DNA from: Streptomyces mangrovisoli
GTDB taxonomy: Bacteria; Actinomycetota; Actinomycetes; Streptomycetales; Streptomycetaceae
Length of the DNA: 64,000 nucleotides
Direction: 5' to 3'
NCBI RefSeq assembly: GCF_000974985.2
Contig: NZ_LAVA02000034.1
Span: 1-64,000 of the forward strand
The position numbers and the translations under genes are program-made. Within the stretch, counting starts at the first letter, position 1, and each line of letters begins with the position of its first letter. The notes beneath the pieces were generated by a model. That model ran no database searches. It saw nothing but the letters and a program-made list of their open reading frames with translations, and was not told the DNA's origin. Of the stretch, positions 6,696 to 15,501 are shown one piece after another.

Positions 6696-8597
6696 ATGAC
6701 CAACACGACGGCATTCGACTGGCGGTCCTTCCTCCTCGGGTGGAGCGGCGAGTGGGCGGACTCCCTGGCGGAGGACGACGCTCTGCGTGCCGTGGACGAG
6801 ACCGCCCGGCAGGCGCGATGGCTTGGCTTCCCGCCCGCGCCCGAGGAGCGGATCGCGGCCATGGAGGAGCGCCTCGGCCGCCGGATGCCGCCGTCCTACC
6901 GGGAGTTCCTGAAGGTCAGCGACGGGATGCTGCACGCGGGCGGGTTCGTGTGGCAGCTGGCGGGCACCGACGACGCGTGCTGGCACGAGGACGCCTCGGG
7001 GCTCGGGGAGCTGTTCGAGGAGGAACTGGACGAGGACGCCGGGCCGGAGGCGCGGCTGGAGGTCGACATCTGGCGGCGCGGACTGGAGATCAGCGTGGAG
7101 TCCGACGCCACCTACGTTCTCCTGTATCCCGACGAAGTCGACGAGCACGGCGAATGGGCCGTGTACACCTGGGCGGCCTGGCGCGCGGCGCCGCCCGAGC
7201 GGTACGCCAGCTTTCTCGAGTTCATGCGGGGGATGCATCGGGAGTTCCACAGCCTGCGGGCGCACGAGCGCGACGCGAGGAGGCCCACGTTCGTCAACGA
7301 CACGACACGAGCGCTGGACGCCCAGGTGGAACAGGCCCGGCTGGAGGCGCTGCGGGGCGGCTGGGAGCAGGCCGCCGAGGCGCTCGCCGAGGCCAAGGGG
7401 TACGGCCGCCCGCGGGCCGCCGCGCTGCGCGACCAGATACGGCTTCTGCTGGGACACCGTCACACGGTCGACTTCCAGGGCCTGCTGACGGACCCTCGGT
7501 ACGCGCCCGACCTGCTGCCGGCGCTGCTCGCCGAGGACGCGATGCGCCCGCACCGGGACGGCTCCACGCTGCGGTTCCATCTGGGGGGTGCCAGCGACGA
7601 CGTGGTGTCACTGGCTCATGCGACGCTGGACCAGGTGCAGAGCGGCACTTACCGGTACGCCCCCGCCGGACCGTTCGGTGAAGCGGTCGAGCGGGCACGG
7701 GAGTTGGCGCGGTGGGGGGAGAACGACGCGGCGTGGCGGACGTTCATGGAGGCTCTGCCCCTGTGGGAGCCACTGGGGCCGGACCACCTGGCGCCGCTGG
7801 GGTGGGTGGCCGACCCCCTGCTCGGCCCGCTGCTCACGCCCGAGCGGGGGCGTGAACTCCTGGCCACGCCACGGGCTGGTCAGGAAGGTGACGCACCGGG
7901 GCCGACGGCCGGACTCGACCCGGACGGCCTGGCCTGGCTCGCGGAGCCCGACCGGGGCGGCCACCACACGGGCTACCGGTTCGTGCTGGTCGAAGGGGTG
8001 GAACCGCGGGAGATGCCCCGACGGCTCTCGGACGGGGACGACAGCGGGCTGAGCGAACCCATGAACGCGTGGGAGGCCCGCAGCCGGGCCCGGCACGGGC
8101 AGCGGGAGGCCTCGTCCTACGACGACCGGGCACTGATGGCGGTCGGCCGGGCCGGTGCCGGCTGGAGCTTCGCCTTCGACGGTGAACCCGCGCCGTTCGG
8201 TCGGCAGCGGTTCGTCTCCCCTGCCGCGGCCGCCGGCGCGGGCACGCGCGCGGTGGTGGTGTGGAACGCGCCGACGACACGGCACGGGGGGCCGTACTTC
8301 CACCTCTCGGTGGCACGGGACGGGACCGAGGAGTACGCGTTCACCTACGCGGAGGGCGCGGTGCGGCGGAGCGGGGAGATACCGGCGGCGCTGGACCCGG
8401 ACTTGTTCTTCGGTGACCTGGAGGACGACGGCGACGGGGAACGTGCCCTGCTGGAAGCGGTGGCCGCGGAGTTCGGGGCCCGGCTGCCCCGGCACGCCCT
8501 GCGGAACGGGCGGTTGCACACGTTCACCAGCCGGTCCTGGACGCGGCCGCCCGCGCACGGGGAGGGATACATGGTGGTGCGCATGTACCACGGCTGA
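6696..8597 (+). CDS. SMI1/KNR4-family protein
   Basis: This 633-residue soluble protein has an N-terminal SMI1/KNR4 (SUKH superfamily) domain at about 30-180: EERIAAMEERLGRRMPPSYREFLKVSDG is the conserved helix and loop (quoted in pieces: MPPSYREFL, then VSDGM), and WAVYTWAAW follows. The remaining about 450 residues have no family I can name. SUKH proteins in bacteria are often immunity proteins against nuclease or deaminase toxins, though long versions have other roles. ATG 6696 fits the domain start; the frame is open farther upstream but without coding character. No toxin gene is adjacent; the toxin cassette in this window is 17 kb away. Confidence 0.85.
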   Translation: MTNTTAFDWRSFLLGWSGEWADSLAEDDALRAVDETARQARWLGFPPAPEERIAAMEERLGRRMPPSYREFLKVSDGMLHAGGFVWQLAGTDDACWHEDASGLGELFEEELDEDAGPEARLEVDIWRRGLEISVESDATYVLLYPDEVDEHGEWAVYTWAAWRAAPPERYASFLEFMRGMHREFHSLRAHERDARRPTFVNDTTRALDAQVEQARLEALRGGWEQAAEALAEAKGYGRPRAAALRDQIRLLLGHRHTVDFQGLLTDPRYAPDLLPALLAEDAMRPHRDGSTLRFHLGGASDDVVSLAHATLDQVQSGTYRYAPAGPFGEAVERARELARWGENDAAWRTFMEALPLWEPLGPDHLAPLGWVADPLLGPLLTPERGRELLATPRAGQEGDAPGPTAGLDPDGLAWLAEPDRGGHHTGYRFVLVEGVEPREMPRRLSDGDDSGLSEPMNAWEARSRARHGQREASSYDDRALMAVGRAGAGWSFAFDGEPAPFGRQRFVSPAAAAGAGTRAVVVWNAPTTRHGGPYFHLSVARDGTEEYAFTYAEGAVRRSGEIPAALDPDLFFGDLEDDGDGERALLEAVAAEFGARLPRHALRNGRLHTFTSRSWTRPPAHGEGYMVVRMYHG

Positions 8598-8603
8598 GGT
8601 CCG

Positions 8604-9077
8604 CTAGCTGGAAGGCTGGTGCGCGAGCGTGCGGACCCTGGCGCGCACCGCGTCGACGGCCTCCCACTGCTCGATGTCGAGCAGGGCCAGGGCCGCGGGG
8701 AACACGCCGTCCTGTTCCTTGAGGATGTGGTCCCGCAGCAGGTCGAGGGTCCTGATCAGGCGTTGCGGCCAGCTGCGGTCGGCCAGGAACGGCCCCTCCG
8801 CCTCGGCCAGTACGGCGTCGATGAGGCGGTGCTCGGCCTCCAGGGTGGCGATCTTCTCGGGGAAGTCACCGGCCAGCGCCGGGAAGAGGCCCTTCTCCTC
8901 GACCTCGGTGTGCGGGCCGAGTACGGCGGCGATCTCCCGGGCGAGCTGCGCCATCCGCGCGACCGCGCCGTCACGGTGAGCGTCGCGGACGTGGCTGATG
9001 AGGCGTACCACCGTCTCGTGCTCCAGGGTCAACTGGTCGATGGATTCGAGTGCCTGGCAGCCGCAGTACTCGCACAT
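8604..9077 (-). CDS. hemerythrin-like protein
   Basis: This is a 157-residue four-helix protein with a diiron hemerythrin pattern: LEHETVVRLISH, GPHTEVEEKGLF (HxxxE), EAEHRLID and LRDHILKEQDGVF (H-x5-D). It begins MCEYCGC, a Cys cluster that could bind metal or sense redox state. Members bind O2 or NO or serve in iron-centre repair. It stands just downstream of narK on the same strand, at the edge of the nitrate/nitrite/NO island, so NO or oxygen handling is the natural guess. ATG 9077 has AAGGA seven bases upstream. Confidence 0.88.
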   Translation of the reverse strand: MCEYCGCQALESIDQLTLEHETVVRLISHVRDAHRDGAVARMAQLAREIAAVLGPHTEVEEKGLFPALAGDFPEKIATLEAEHRLIDAVLAEAEGPFLADRSWPQRLIRTLDLLRDHILKEQDGVFPAALALLDIEQWEAVDAVRARVRTLAHQPSS

Positions 9078-9122
9078 CGTGTGGTCCTTACCTGAACTGA
9101 GGGGGGCGAAGGGCAGGGGAAG

Positions 9123-9155
9123 GGACCGGCCGGATCACTCGGATCCGGCCGGTCC
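9123..9155 (-). terminator. narK terminator hairpin
   Basis: A perfect 14-bp stem, GGACCGGCCGGATC (9123-9136) with GATCCGGCCGGTCC (9142-9155) and a 5-base loop, lies between the narK stop and the hemerythrin start. Confidence 0.7.
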
Positions 9156-9196
9156 GCGGGAGCAGTGCGCCCGGCCGGTCCGCGGGATCAGTGGGC
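9145..9196. repeat. 26-bp tandem duplication over the narK stop codon
   Basis: Two 26-bp units (9145-9170 and 9171-9196) differ at two positions. The narK stop (TGA on the minus strand, 9188-9190) lies in the second unit. The same position in the first unit reads GCA. The first unit overlaps the right arm of the terminator. Confidence 0.85.
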
Positions 9197-10516
9197 GGGT
9201 GCAGTGGAACCGCGCCGCGTCAGCGCGTGGCGCACCCCCGTTCCCGTGAAGGCGAGCGCCGCCAGGGCCACCACCGCCAGCAGGGCCAGGCCGACGGCGT
9301 ACGAGCCGTACGCGCCGTACAACGAGCCCATCACCAGTGGCGGGAGGAAGCCGCCGAGGCCGCCGGCCGCGCCGACCACGCCGGTGACCGAGCCGACCTG
9401 GTTCGCCGGGGCCAGGAGCGCGACCAGGGCGAAGACCGCGCCGCTGCCCGCGCCGAGGGCGGCGGCCATGGCCAGGAACGCGAGGGTGCCGACCGGTGCC
9501 AGCTCCGGCGTGAACGACTGCGCGACGGCTCCGGCGACGACCACCGCCAGCACGGTCTCCAGCACCCGCAGCGGGCCGATGCGGTCCGAGAGCCAGCCGC
9601 CGACCGGCCGCATCGCGACCGCCAGCAGCACGAACCCGGCCATCCGGTTCGCCGCGTCCGCCTGGGCGAGGCCGTAGCCGGTCTTGAGGTAGGTCGGCAG
9701 ATAGACGGAGAAGGCGACGTAGCCGCCGAAAGCCACCGCGTAGAGGGCGGACGCCTGCCAGGTGACGCCCAGTCTGAAGGTGGCGGCGAGGCGGCGGGTG
9801 AGCGGCTCGGTGGGCACCGTGCGGCCGGGCGCGTCGCGCAGCAGCAGTGCGGCCAGCACCGCGTACGCCGCGAGCACGGCGGCGGTGATCAGGAAGGGGG
9901 TGGCCATGCCGTGCGCCGTCACGAGCTTGACGGTGGTCAGCGCGCTGATCGCGGTGCCGCCCATGCCGGCCCCGAAGATCCCGATCGCCAGCCCGCGCCG
10001 CTCCGGCGGGAACCATGCGTTGACGAAGGGCACGCCCACGGCGAACGCGGTGCCGCCGATGCCGAGGAAGAAGCCGCCGACCAACAGGGCGGTGAGCGAG
10101 GAGTGGCCGGCCAGGCCCAGGTACAGCACCGGCACGATGGTCGCCGCCGAGACCAGCGGGAACATCACGCGCCCGCCGAAGCGGTCGGTCAGCGCGCCGA
10201 CCGGGATGCGCCCGAGCGAGCCGACCACCACCGGCACCGCCACGAGCAGCGACTGCTGGAAGGAGCTCAGCCCCAGGCTCTCCTTGAACCGCGGGCCGAG
10301 CGGGCTGAGCAGCGCCCAGGCCCAGAAGTTGACGGCGAATCCCACCGCTGCCAGGGCCAGCATCGCCCAGGCCCGGCCGGACACGGACGCGGGCACCGAC
10401 GCGGGCACGACGGGTGTGGCTGCCGCCTCCGCCGCCGCCGGGACGGCGCCCGATGTCGCTGCCGCCTCCGGTTCCGGTGCCGCGGGCTCGTTCTGCTTTC
10501 TCGACGGCTGGAGCAT
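9188..10516 (-). CDS. narK: NarK-type nitrate/nitrite transporter (MFS)
   Basis: This is a 442-residue major facilitator protein with 12 predicted membrane segments after an about 45-residue Ala/Pro-rich cytoplasmic tail. Family marks include FWAWALLSPLGPRFKESLG in TM1, the loop 2-3 motif GALTDRFGGRVMFP, and glycine-rich segments with FFLGIGGTAFAVGVPFVNAWFPPE typical of the nitrate/nitrite porter branch. It would import nitrate and/or export nitrite for the nearby NarGHJI. ATG 10516 has AAGGGA upstream. The frame is open to 10726, but that part is Arg/Pro-rich non-coding sequence. The 3' end lies in a 26-bp duplication. Confidence 0.93.
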   Translation of the reverse strand: MLQPSRKQNEPAAPEPEAAATSGAVPAAAEAAATPVVPASVPASVSGRAWAMLALAAVGFAVNFWAWALLSPLGPRFKESLGLSSFQQSLLVAVPVVVGSLGRIPVGALTDRFGGRVMFPLVSAATIVPVLYLGLAGHSSLTALLVGGFFLGIGGTAFAVGVPFVNAWFPPERRGLAIGIFGAGMGGTAISALTTVKLVTAHGMATPFLITAAVLAAYAVLAALLLRDAPGRTVPTEPLTRRLAATFRLGVTWQASALYAVAFGGYVAFSVYLPTYLKTGYGLAQADAANRMAGFVLLAVAMRPVGGWLSDRIGPLRVLETVLAVVVAGAVAQSFTPELAPVGTLAFLAMAAALGAGSGAVFALVALLAPANQVGSVTGVVGAAGGLGGFLPPLVMGSLYGAYGSYAVGLALLAVVALAALAFTGTGVRHALTRRGSTAPAH

Positions 10517-10644
10517 TGCCGTCCGTCCCTTCGTGTTCGCAGGGGTGCGGCTCCGGAACGGAGGCCGGGGCCGCGGGTCCGGCGATCGCGCGACGTGATC
10601 GACCGGCCTGCTGCCACTATCCGGACCCGGGCGCTCCCGGTGAT

Positions 10645-10660
10645 GGGGCCGAACGGGCCT
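10645..10660. promoter_or_regulatory. possible OsdR/DevR-like site upstream of narK
   Basis: GGGGCCGAACGGGCCT lies about 130 bp upstream of narK. Its core matches 12 of 14 positions of the dormancy-regulator consensus as I remember it (GGGCCGATCGGCCC). Only one copy was seen and GC-rich chance matches are likely. Confidence 0.3.
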
Positions 10661-10778
10661 TGTCCGCCCGTCCGTCGGTCCCCGCATTCCGGCCGGCCGG
10701 GCCGGGTCGGTGAAGTCCGGGCTCACCGTCGGCGCCCCGCGGCCCGAAGCGGGCGGCGGGGCGCCGGTGGTCGTACGG

Positions 10779-11225
10779 TCAGGTGGCGGGCAGGGCGGTG
10801 GCGAGGAGGACGACGCCCAGGGAGCCGACCAGCGACACGACCGCCAGGGTGCGGGCGAGTTCGGCGCGGCCCCTGGCGTACGCGATGCCGTGTCCGGCCG
10901 CGGCGAGCATCACCAGCACGAACAGGCCCAGTTTGGTGGCCAGGGTGCGTCCGTAGCCGGGGTCGGCGAGCGAGGCCCAGGTGACGCCCCTGTGGCAGGC
11001 CATGGCCCACCCGGTGGCCAGTTGCAGCGGCAGGAACACCGCCCCGGTCAGCATCCCGAACCGGCGGCCCGCCGCGGCCGCGAAGCGGTCCCGGGCCTCG
11101 TCGGACAGCGACCGCCGGGCCAGCGGCAGCACGACCAGGGTCAGGGTCAGCTGTCCGCCCACCCACACGACGGCCCCGGCGACATGGAGGAAGCGGACCA
11201 GAGACCACCAGCCGACGCCGTTCAC
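10779..11225 (-). CDS. CopD-like four-helix membrane protein
   Basis: This 148-residue protein has four hydrophobic segments (about 7-30, 52-72, 88-108, 122-145). HVAGAVVWVGGQLTL in the first helix is typical of CopD/YebZ-like and related heme- or copper-associated membrane proteins. The GTG start at 11225 overlaps the nitrite reductase stop by 4 bp (GTGA), so the two are translationally coupled. That suggests a role in copper delivery to, maturation of, or electron transfer with the copper nitrite reductase. The exact function is unproven. Confidence 0.8.
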   Translation of the reverse strand: MNGVGWWSLVRFLHVAGAVVWVGGQLTLTLVVLPLARRSLSDEARDRFAAAAGRRFGMLTGAVFLPLQLATGWAMACHRGVTWASLADPGYGRTLATKLGLFVLVMLAAAGHGIAYARGRAELARTLAVVSLVGSLGVVLLATALPAT

Positions 11226-14161
11226 CGGTCGGTCACCTCCACCGTGCCCGCGGCCCCGCGCTCCGCGTGCCGCATGTCGTGGTCGACGAAGGAGTAGTGC
11301 CCGGCCGCGGGGAACGTCGTCTCGACGAAGCCCCCTTGGGCCACGGAGAGATCCAGCGCCTGGGATCCGCCCGACCCGCCGGGCTCCAGCAGGTAGGCGC
11401 CCTCCTTGTACACGGTGTCGAAGACGGTGCCCACGATGTGGAAGGAGACTCCGTCGCTCGGGCCCGCGGCCACCACCCAGAACCTGGCCCGTTCGCCCGC
11501 CTTCACCTTCAGCGGGGCCTTGGCGTACTGGGCCGCGACACCGTTGAACACCCAGGCGTCGGGGTCGTCCTGACGCATCTTCGCGACCTGGGCGGCGCTG
11601 CCGGGAGTGCCCAGGTACAGCTCGGAGGAGACCAGGACGTACTCGTGGTCCACCTTCGCCAGGCCGGGCGGGTCGATGACGACGGCGCCGTACATGCCGT
11701 TGCCCATGTGCTGCAGCATCGGCGCGGTGCTGCAGTGGTAGAGCCAGGCTCCGGCGTGGTCGGCGCGGAACCGGTATACCAGCCGCCCGCCGGGCCGGAC
11801 GGTGCGCATCGCCTCGTCCGGGGCGAGGGAACCGGCGTGGAAGTCGACGCCGTGGCCCATGGCCGGATCGTCGTTCACGAGCGTGACCTCGAAGACGTCG
11901 CCGACCTTGCCGTGCAGGGTGGGTCCGGGCGCGGTGCCGCCGAAGGTCCACATGCGCTGTTTCACGCCGGGGGCGACCTCGACGGTCCGGGGACCGGCGT
12001 GCAGGGTGACGCGGTGCACCGTTCCCCCGCGGGCCGGGGCGAGGGCCGGGTCGCGGGAGGTCCAACCGCGGGAGAAGTCCGCGGTGAGGTCCAGTCCGGT
12101 GCCGTCGCCCGTGGACATCTGCCCGTCGTCGGTCATGCCGGCCATGGAGTCCTGGCCCGTGCCCTGCTGCCCGCTCTTCTGTTCGCTCTTCTGTCCGCGC
12201 TTCTGTCCGCGCTTCTGCACGACGATGTCCAGGGTCATCCCGGCCGCGCGGTGGCCGGGCAGGGTGCACCAGGCGGTGCGGTCGGCCGTGATCGTCCCCA
12301 GGTCGAGGGTGCGGCTCTCGCCGTCGGCGAGGAGGGGGGTGGCGGGACCGCCGTCGACCTTGAGGTCGTGGCGCTGGGCGTCCTTGTTGGTGACCTTCAG
12401 CTTCAGCGCGGTCCCCGCGGTGATGTCGATCCGGCTGGGCCGGATACGCATGTCGGCGAGGGTGACGTCGACCGTGCGGACGACGGTGGCGCCGTCGGCG
12501 CCCTCGCCCGCGGCGACGGCACCGGTGCCGGACCGGCCCGCGCTGTCGTTGCCGGTGCTGTCGTTGCCGACGCCGCCGCTGTTGGCGACGAGCACGGCCA
12601 GCACGACCAGCAGGGCGCCGGCCGCGCTGCCGAGCAGGACCGGCCTGCGCGGCGAACCGCCTGTTCCGGTACGGCGCGCGCCGCGGACCAGCACCATGGC
12701 GGTGAGGACGGCGAACACCGCCCCGGCCGCCGCGGCGAGCAGGGCGCCCACCGTGCCGCAAGGGCCGGGCAGCGGCGCCGCGACCAGCACGAGCCCCGCG
12801 TTCAGGGCCACCAGCCGGACCGTGCGGCCCCGCTCCAGTACGGCTTGCAGCGCCGTACGCTCCTTCGGGCCGCCGGACAGCACGATCGGCAGCAGATAGC
12901 TGAGCGCGCCGATGAGGATCTGCGCGACGACCCCGAGGATCAGCACCGGGACCAGGGTGTCGATCTGCTCCCCCGCCCGGTCGAGGGGCCGGACGGCGAG
13001 GACGACCGCGTCCGCCGCCACCCCGGCGCACAGCCAGCCCAGGGCCGCGGCCGACGACTGGACGGCGGCCGCGGAGAGGGGAGCCCGGCGGCTGCCCACC
13101 CCGAGGGCCGGGGCGCGGCCGGGGCCCACCGCTGTTGCCGGACTTCCAGCGCCGTCCGGCGAGGCCGGGCTCGCGGCGCCCGTGGCCGCCGCGGGATTCC
13201 TCCCGCGTACCGTGCGGGCGAACAGGTCCACCGCCAGGGCGAGCCCGGCGCCGTACACGAGGACACCGACCACGGCCGGGAGCCGCCATCCGGCGGTCAG
13301 TCCGGCGACGGCGACCGCCAGTCCGCCGCCGGTGAGCCCCAGCACCCGGCGGGCGACCGAGGTGGTGCGCTCGGCCATCCGCACACCGAGCACGGTGGGC
13401 CAGAGCATGAACAGGGTGCCCAGCACCGGCAGTCCGATCCAGCCGAGCAGGGTGACGTGGATGTGGGCGAGCCGCAGGCCGCCGTAGTGCCCGGCACCGG
13501 CGTGCCCCGTGGCGAGCAGGCCGCCCAGGACGGCGCCGGTGAGCAACGCGGCGGCGGCCGCCCGGTAGTAGCCGACGACGGGCGCGAGCCGCCCGCCCAG
13601 CGCGCCCCGCCCCATGCGCACCAGCACCACCAGGTGCGCGGTCACCGCCCCGACCAGCAGCGCGCACGCGACACCGGTCAGGGCCGGCAGGTCCGTGGCG
13701 ACACCGGTGAGGACACCCGCCACGGCGAGATTGACCGCGGCCAGCCGGGCGTCGCTCCACCGCTCGTCGGGGCGCGCGGCGTGCAACAGGGCGACGGCGA
13801 AGTGCTCGCTCCAGACCACGACCGCGGTGGTGGCGGCGCCGAGCAGGAACAGGTGGATCGCCAGCCAACGGGCGACGGGCAGCGACTGCTGCGCGCCCGC
13901 CGCCGGCAGCGCGAGGCCCACCCACACCACGACGACGACGTGGGCGCGCAGATGGCGGGCCGTCAGCCCCGACTTACCGAAGTGCCCGGGTTTCCCGAGG
14001 TACCCGGACCGCCCGGGCATCCCGAGGGGAACGCTCCGCCCAGGCTTCCCACCACGCACGGACTGCACGGACTCCGCGGGCTGCGCGGGCTGCGCGGACT
14101 GCCCGGAGTCGCTCGGACGGTGGCCTCTGGTGGGCTCGGGACGGCCGAGAGGGACGGTCAC
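11222..14161 (-). CDS. membrane-anchored copper nitrite reductase fusion (polytopic domain + cupredoxin + NirK)
   Basis: This 979-residue protein has three parts. A low-complexity tail (1-72) precedes about 12 membrane segments (73-540, with a His-rich HIHVTLLGWIG helix). Next is a single cupredoxin domain (about 560-660) with a CTLPGHRAAGM type-1 copper loop. The C-terminal half (about 690-979) has the two cupredoxin domains of copper nitrite reductase: HGVDFHAG (Asp and His of the active site), His809-Cys810, His818 and Met823 in YHCSTAPMLQHM and GNGM, FHIVG (catalytic His) and FVDHDM (third type-2 copper His). It should reduce nitrite to NO outside the membrane, with the middle cupredoxin as built-in electron donor. 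GTG 14161 overlaps the radical SAM stop (GTGA). Confidence 0.88.
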   Translation of the reverse strand: MTVPLGRPEPTRGHRPSDSGQSAQPAQPAESVQSVRGGKPGRSVPLGMPGRSGYLGKPGHFGKSGLTARHLRAHVVVVVWVGLALPAAGAQQSLPVARWLAIHLFLLGAATTAVVVWSEHFAVALLHAARPDERWSDARLAAVNLAVAGVLTGVATDLPALTGVACALLVGAVTAHLVVLVRMGRGALGGRLAPVVGYYRAAAAALLTGAVLGGLLATGHAGAGHYGGLRLAHIHVTLLGWIGLPVLGTLFMLWPTVLGVRMAERTTSVARRVLGLTGGGLAVAVAGLTAGWRLPAVVGVLVYGAGLALAVDLFARTVRGRNPAAATGAASPASPDGAGSPATAVGPGRAPALGVGSRRAPLSAAAVQSSAAALGWLCAGVAADAVVLAVRPLDRAGEQIDTLVPVLILGVVAQILIGALSYLLPIVLSGGPKERTALQAVLERGRTVRLVALNAGLVLVAAPLPGPCGTVGALLAAAAGAVFAVLTAMVLVRGARRTGTGGSPRRPVLLGSAAGALLVVLAVLVANSGGVGNDSTGNDSAGRSGTGAVAAGEGADGATVVRTVDVTLADMRIRPSRIDITAGTALKLKVTNKDAQRHDLKVDGGPATPLLADGESRTLDLGTITADRTAWCTLPGHRAAGMTLDIVVQKRGQKRGQKSEQKSGQQGTGQDSMAGMTDDGQMSTGDGTGLDLTADFSRGWTSRDPALAPARGGTVHRVTLHAGPRTVEVAPGVKQRMWTFGGTAPGPTLHGKVGDVFEVTLVNDDPAMGHGVDFHAGSLAPDEAMRTVRPGGRLVYRFRADHAGAWLYHCSTAPMLQHMGNGMYGAVVIDPPGLAKVDHEYVLVSSELYLGTPGSAAQVAKMRQDDPDAWVFNGVAAQYAKAPLKVKAGERARFWVVAAGPSDGVSFHIVGTVFDTVYKEGAYLLEPGGSGGSQALDLSVAQGGFVETTFPAAGHYSFVDHDMRHAERGAAGTVEVTDR

Positions 14162-15501
14162 CGGACTTCCTGTCGCTGGAGGGAGCGGTCGGACGCTGAG
14201 CGGTGCGGCGGTGCCGAGGCCGGTGCCAGTGCCGAGGCTGGTGCCGAGGCTGGTGCCGGTGCCGAGGCCGGTGCCGGTGCCGACGGGACACCGGGGCGCG
14301 CCGTGGCGGCGGCGTCCGACAGCAGGGCCGCCAGTTCGCGCTGGTGGGGGAAGGACCCGGGCCGGTATCCGCACCACGGTTCCTCGGCGAAAGGGTCGCC
14401 GGTGACACCGTAGGCGCGGGAACGGGAGCCGCCGCAGACCCGGCGGAACTCGCAGGTGCCGCACCGGCCGCCGAGCCGGTCCGGGTCGCGCAGGCCGGTG
14501 AACAGCGGTGACGTGCGGTAGACGTCCGTCAGCGGGGTCGCGCGCACGTTGCCCGCGCCCAGGGGCAGGAAGCCGCTGGGGTGGACGCTGCCGGTGTGCG
14601 AGACGAACACGAAGCCCCGGCCGGCGTTCACGTCCAGGGGCGGGCGCCGCGCTCGGCGGCCTCCGGCGTCCAGGCCGAGTCCGGCGGCGCGTTCGCTCAG
14701 CCGCCGGTAGAGCGGTCCCAGTCCGAGCGCGCCGAGATGGTCCTCGCCGGCGTCGGCCAGGATCCGGCGCTGGAGCGCGACGCGCCGGAAGTGGTGCGCC
14801 TCGGTCGTCTTGGCGGGCACGGTCAGACCGACGTCGTACACGAAGTTGAGTACGTCCTCCGCCTCGGCCGGGGTGAGCACGCCGAGTTGCCGGCCGCGGC
14901 CGGTGGGCACCAGGAAGAAGGCGCTCCAGAGCATCGCGCCGTGTTCGGCGACCAGGTGGACGATGTCGGGCAGATCGTGCAGGTTGTGCCGGGTGACGGT
15001 GGTGTTGATCTGCACCTTCATGCGGAGCGCGCGGGCGGTGTCCCACGCGTCGAGGGTCCACCGGTACACCCCGGGCACCCCGCGGAACCCGTCGTGCAGG
15101 GCCGGGGTGGAGCCGTCGAGGCTCAGCGAGAGGCCGACCGCGCCCGCCTCGTGGACGGCGCGCAGCCGGTCGGGGGTGAGCGTGGGGGTGCCGGACGGCG
15201 AGACGGCGACGCGCACCCCCGCCGTCTCGCCGTAGGAGATCAGTTCCAGCAGGTCGGGACGTTGGAAGGGGTCGCCGCCGGTGATCACGAAGAGCGGGGC
15301 GGGGGAGCCGAAGGCGGCCACCTGGTGCAGGAGTTCCTTGGCGGCGGCGGTGTCCAGTTCCCAGGGGTCACGGTCGGGCACCGCCTCGGCCCGGCAGTGC
15401 AGGCAGGCCAGCGGGCAGGCGCGGGTGGACTCCCAGATCACGATGAAGGGCCGGTCGGCGGCGTCCTGGTGCTGCCTTCGTATCGCTCGGGCGGCGGTCA
15501 C
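14158..15501 (-). CDS. radical SAM/SPASM-domain protein of the NirJ/AhbC-like group
   Basis: This 447-residue protein has the radical SAM cluster Cx3Cx2C as CPLACLHC at about residue 30, the GGDPF motif (FVITGGDPFQRP), and a C-terminal SPASM region (CGTCEFRRVCGG plus EPWCGYRPG) for extra Fe-S clusters. Relatives act in heme d1 or heme b synthesis and in peptide modification. Here it is the first gene of an operon with copper nitrite reductase, so cofactor or heme processing is plausible but unproven. I chose GTG 15501 because GGAGG lies five bases upstream; the farther ATG 15594 has no ribosome site. The last about 30 residues are Ala/Pro repeats. Confidence 0.87.
   Translation of the reverse strand: MTAARAIRRQHQDAADRPFIVIWESTRACPLACLHCRAEAVPDRDPWELDTAAAKELLHQVAAFGSPAPLFVITGGDPFQRPDLLELISYGETAGVRVAVSPSGTPTLTPDRLRAVHEAGAVGLSLSLDGSTPALHDGFRGVPGVYRWTLDAWDTARALRMKVQINTTVTRHNLHDLPDIVHLVAEHGAMLWSAFFLVPTGRGRQLGVLTPAEAEDVLNFVYDVGLTVPAKTTEAHHFRRVALQRRILADAGEDHLGALGLGPLYRRLSERAAGLGLDAGGRRARRPPLDVNAGRGFVFVSHTGSVHPSGFLPLGAGNVRATPLTDVYRTSPLFTGLRDPDRLGGRCGTCEFRRVCGGSRSRAYGVTGDPFAEEPWCGYRPGSFPHQRELAALLSDAAATARPGVPSAPAPASAPAPASAPASALAPASAPPHRSASDRSLQRQEVR
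14210..14282 (-). repeat. GGTGCCGAG-type repeats near the radical SAM 3' end
   Basis: Alternating GGTGCCGAGGCT, GGTGCCGAGGCC and GGTGCC units encode an Ala/Pro/Ser tail just before the stop codon. The tail is beyond the SPASM cysteines and is probably dispensable. Confidence 0.8.

Noticed and set aside
14162..15061. Long N-terminal extension of the nitrite reductase frame overlapping the radical SAM gene
   Set aside because: This frame is antiparallel-phase shadow of the radical SAM coding sequence. The GTGA overlap at 14161 gives a natural start.
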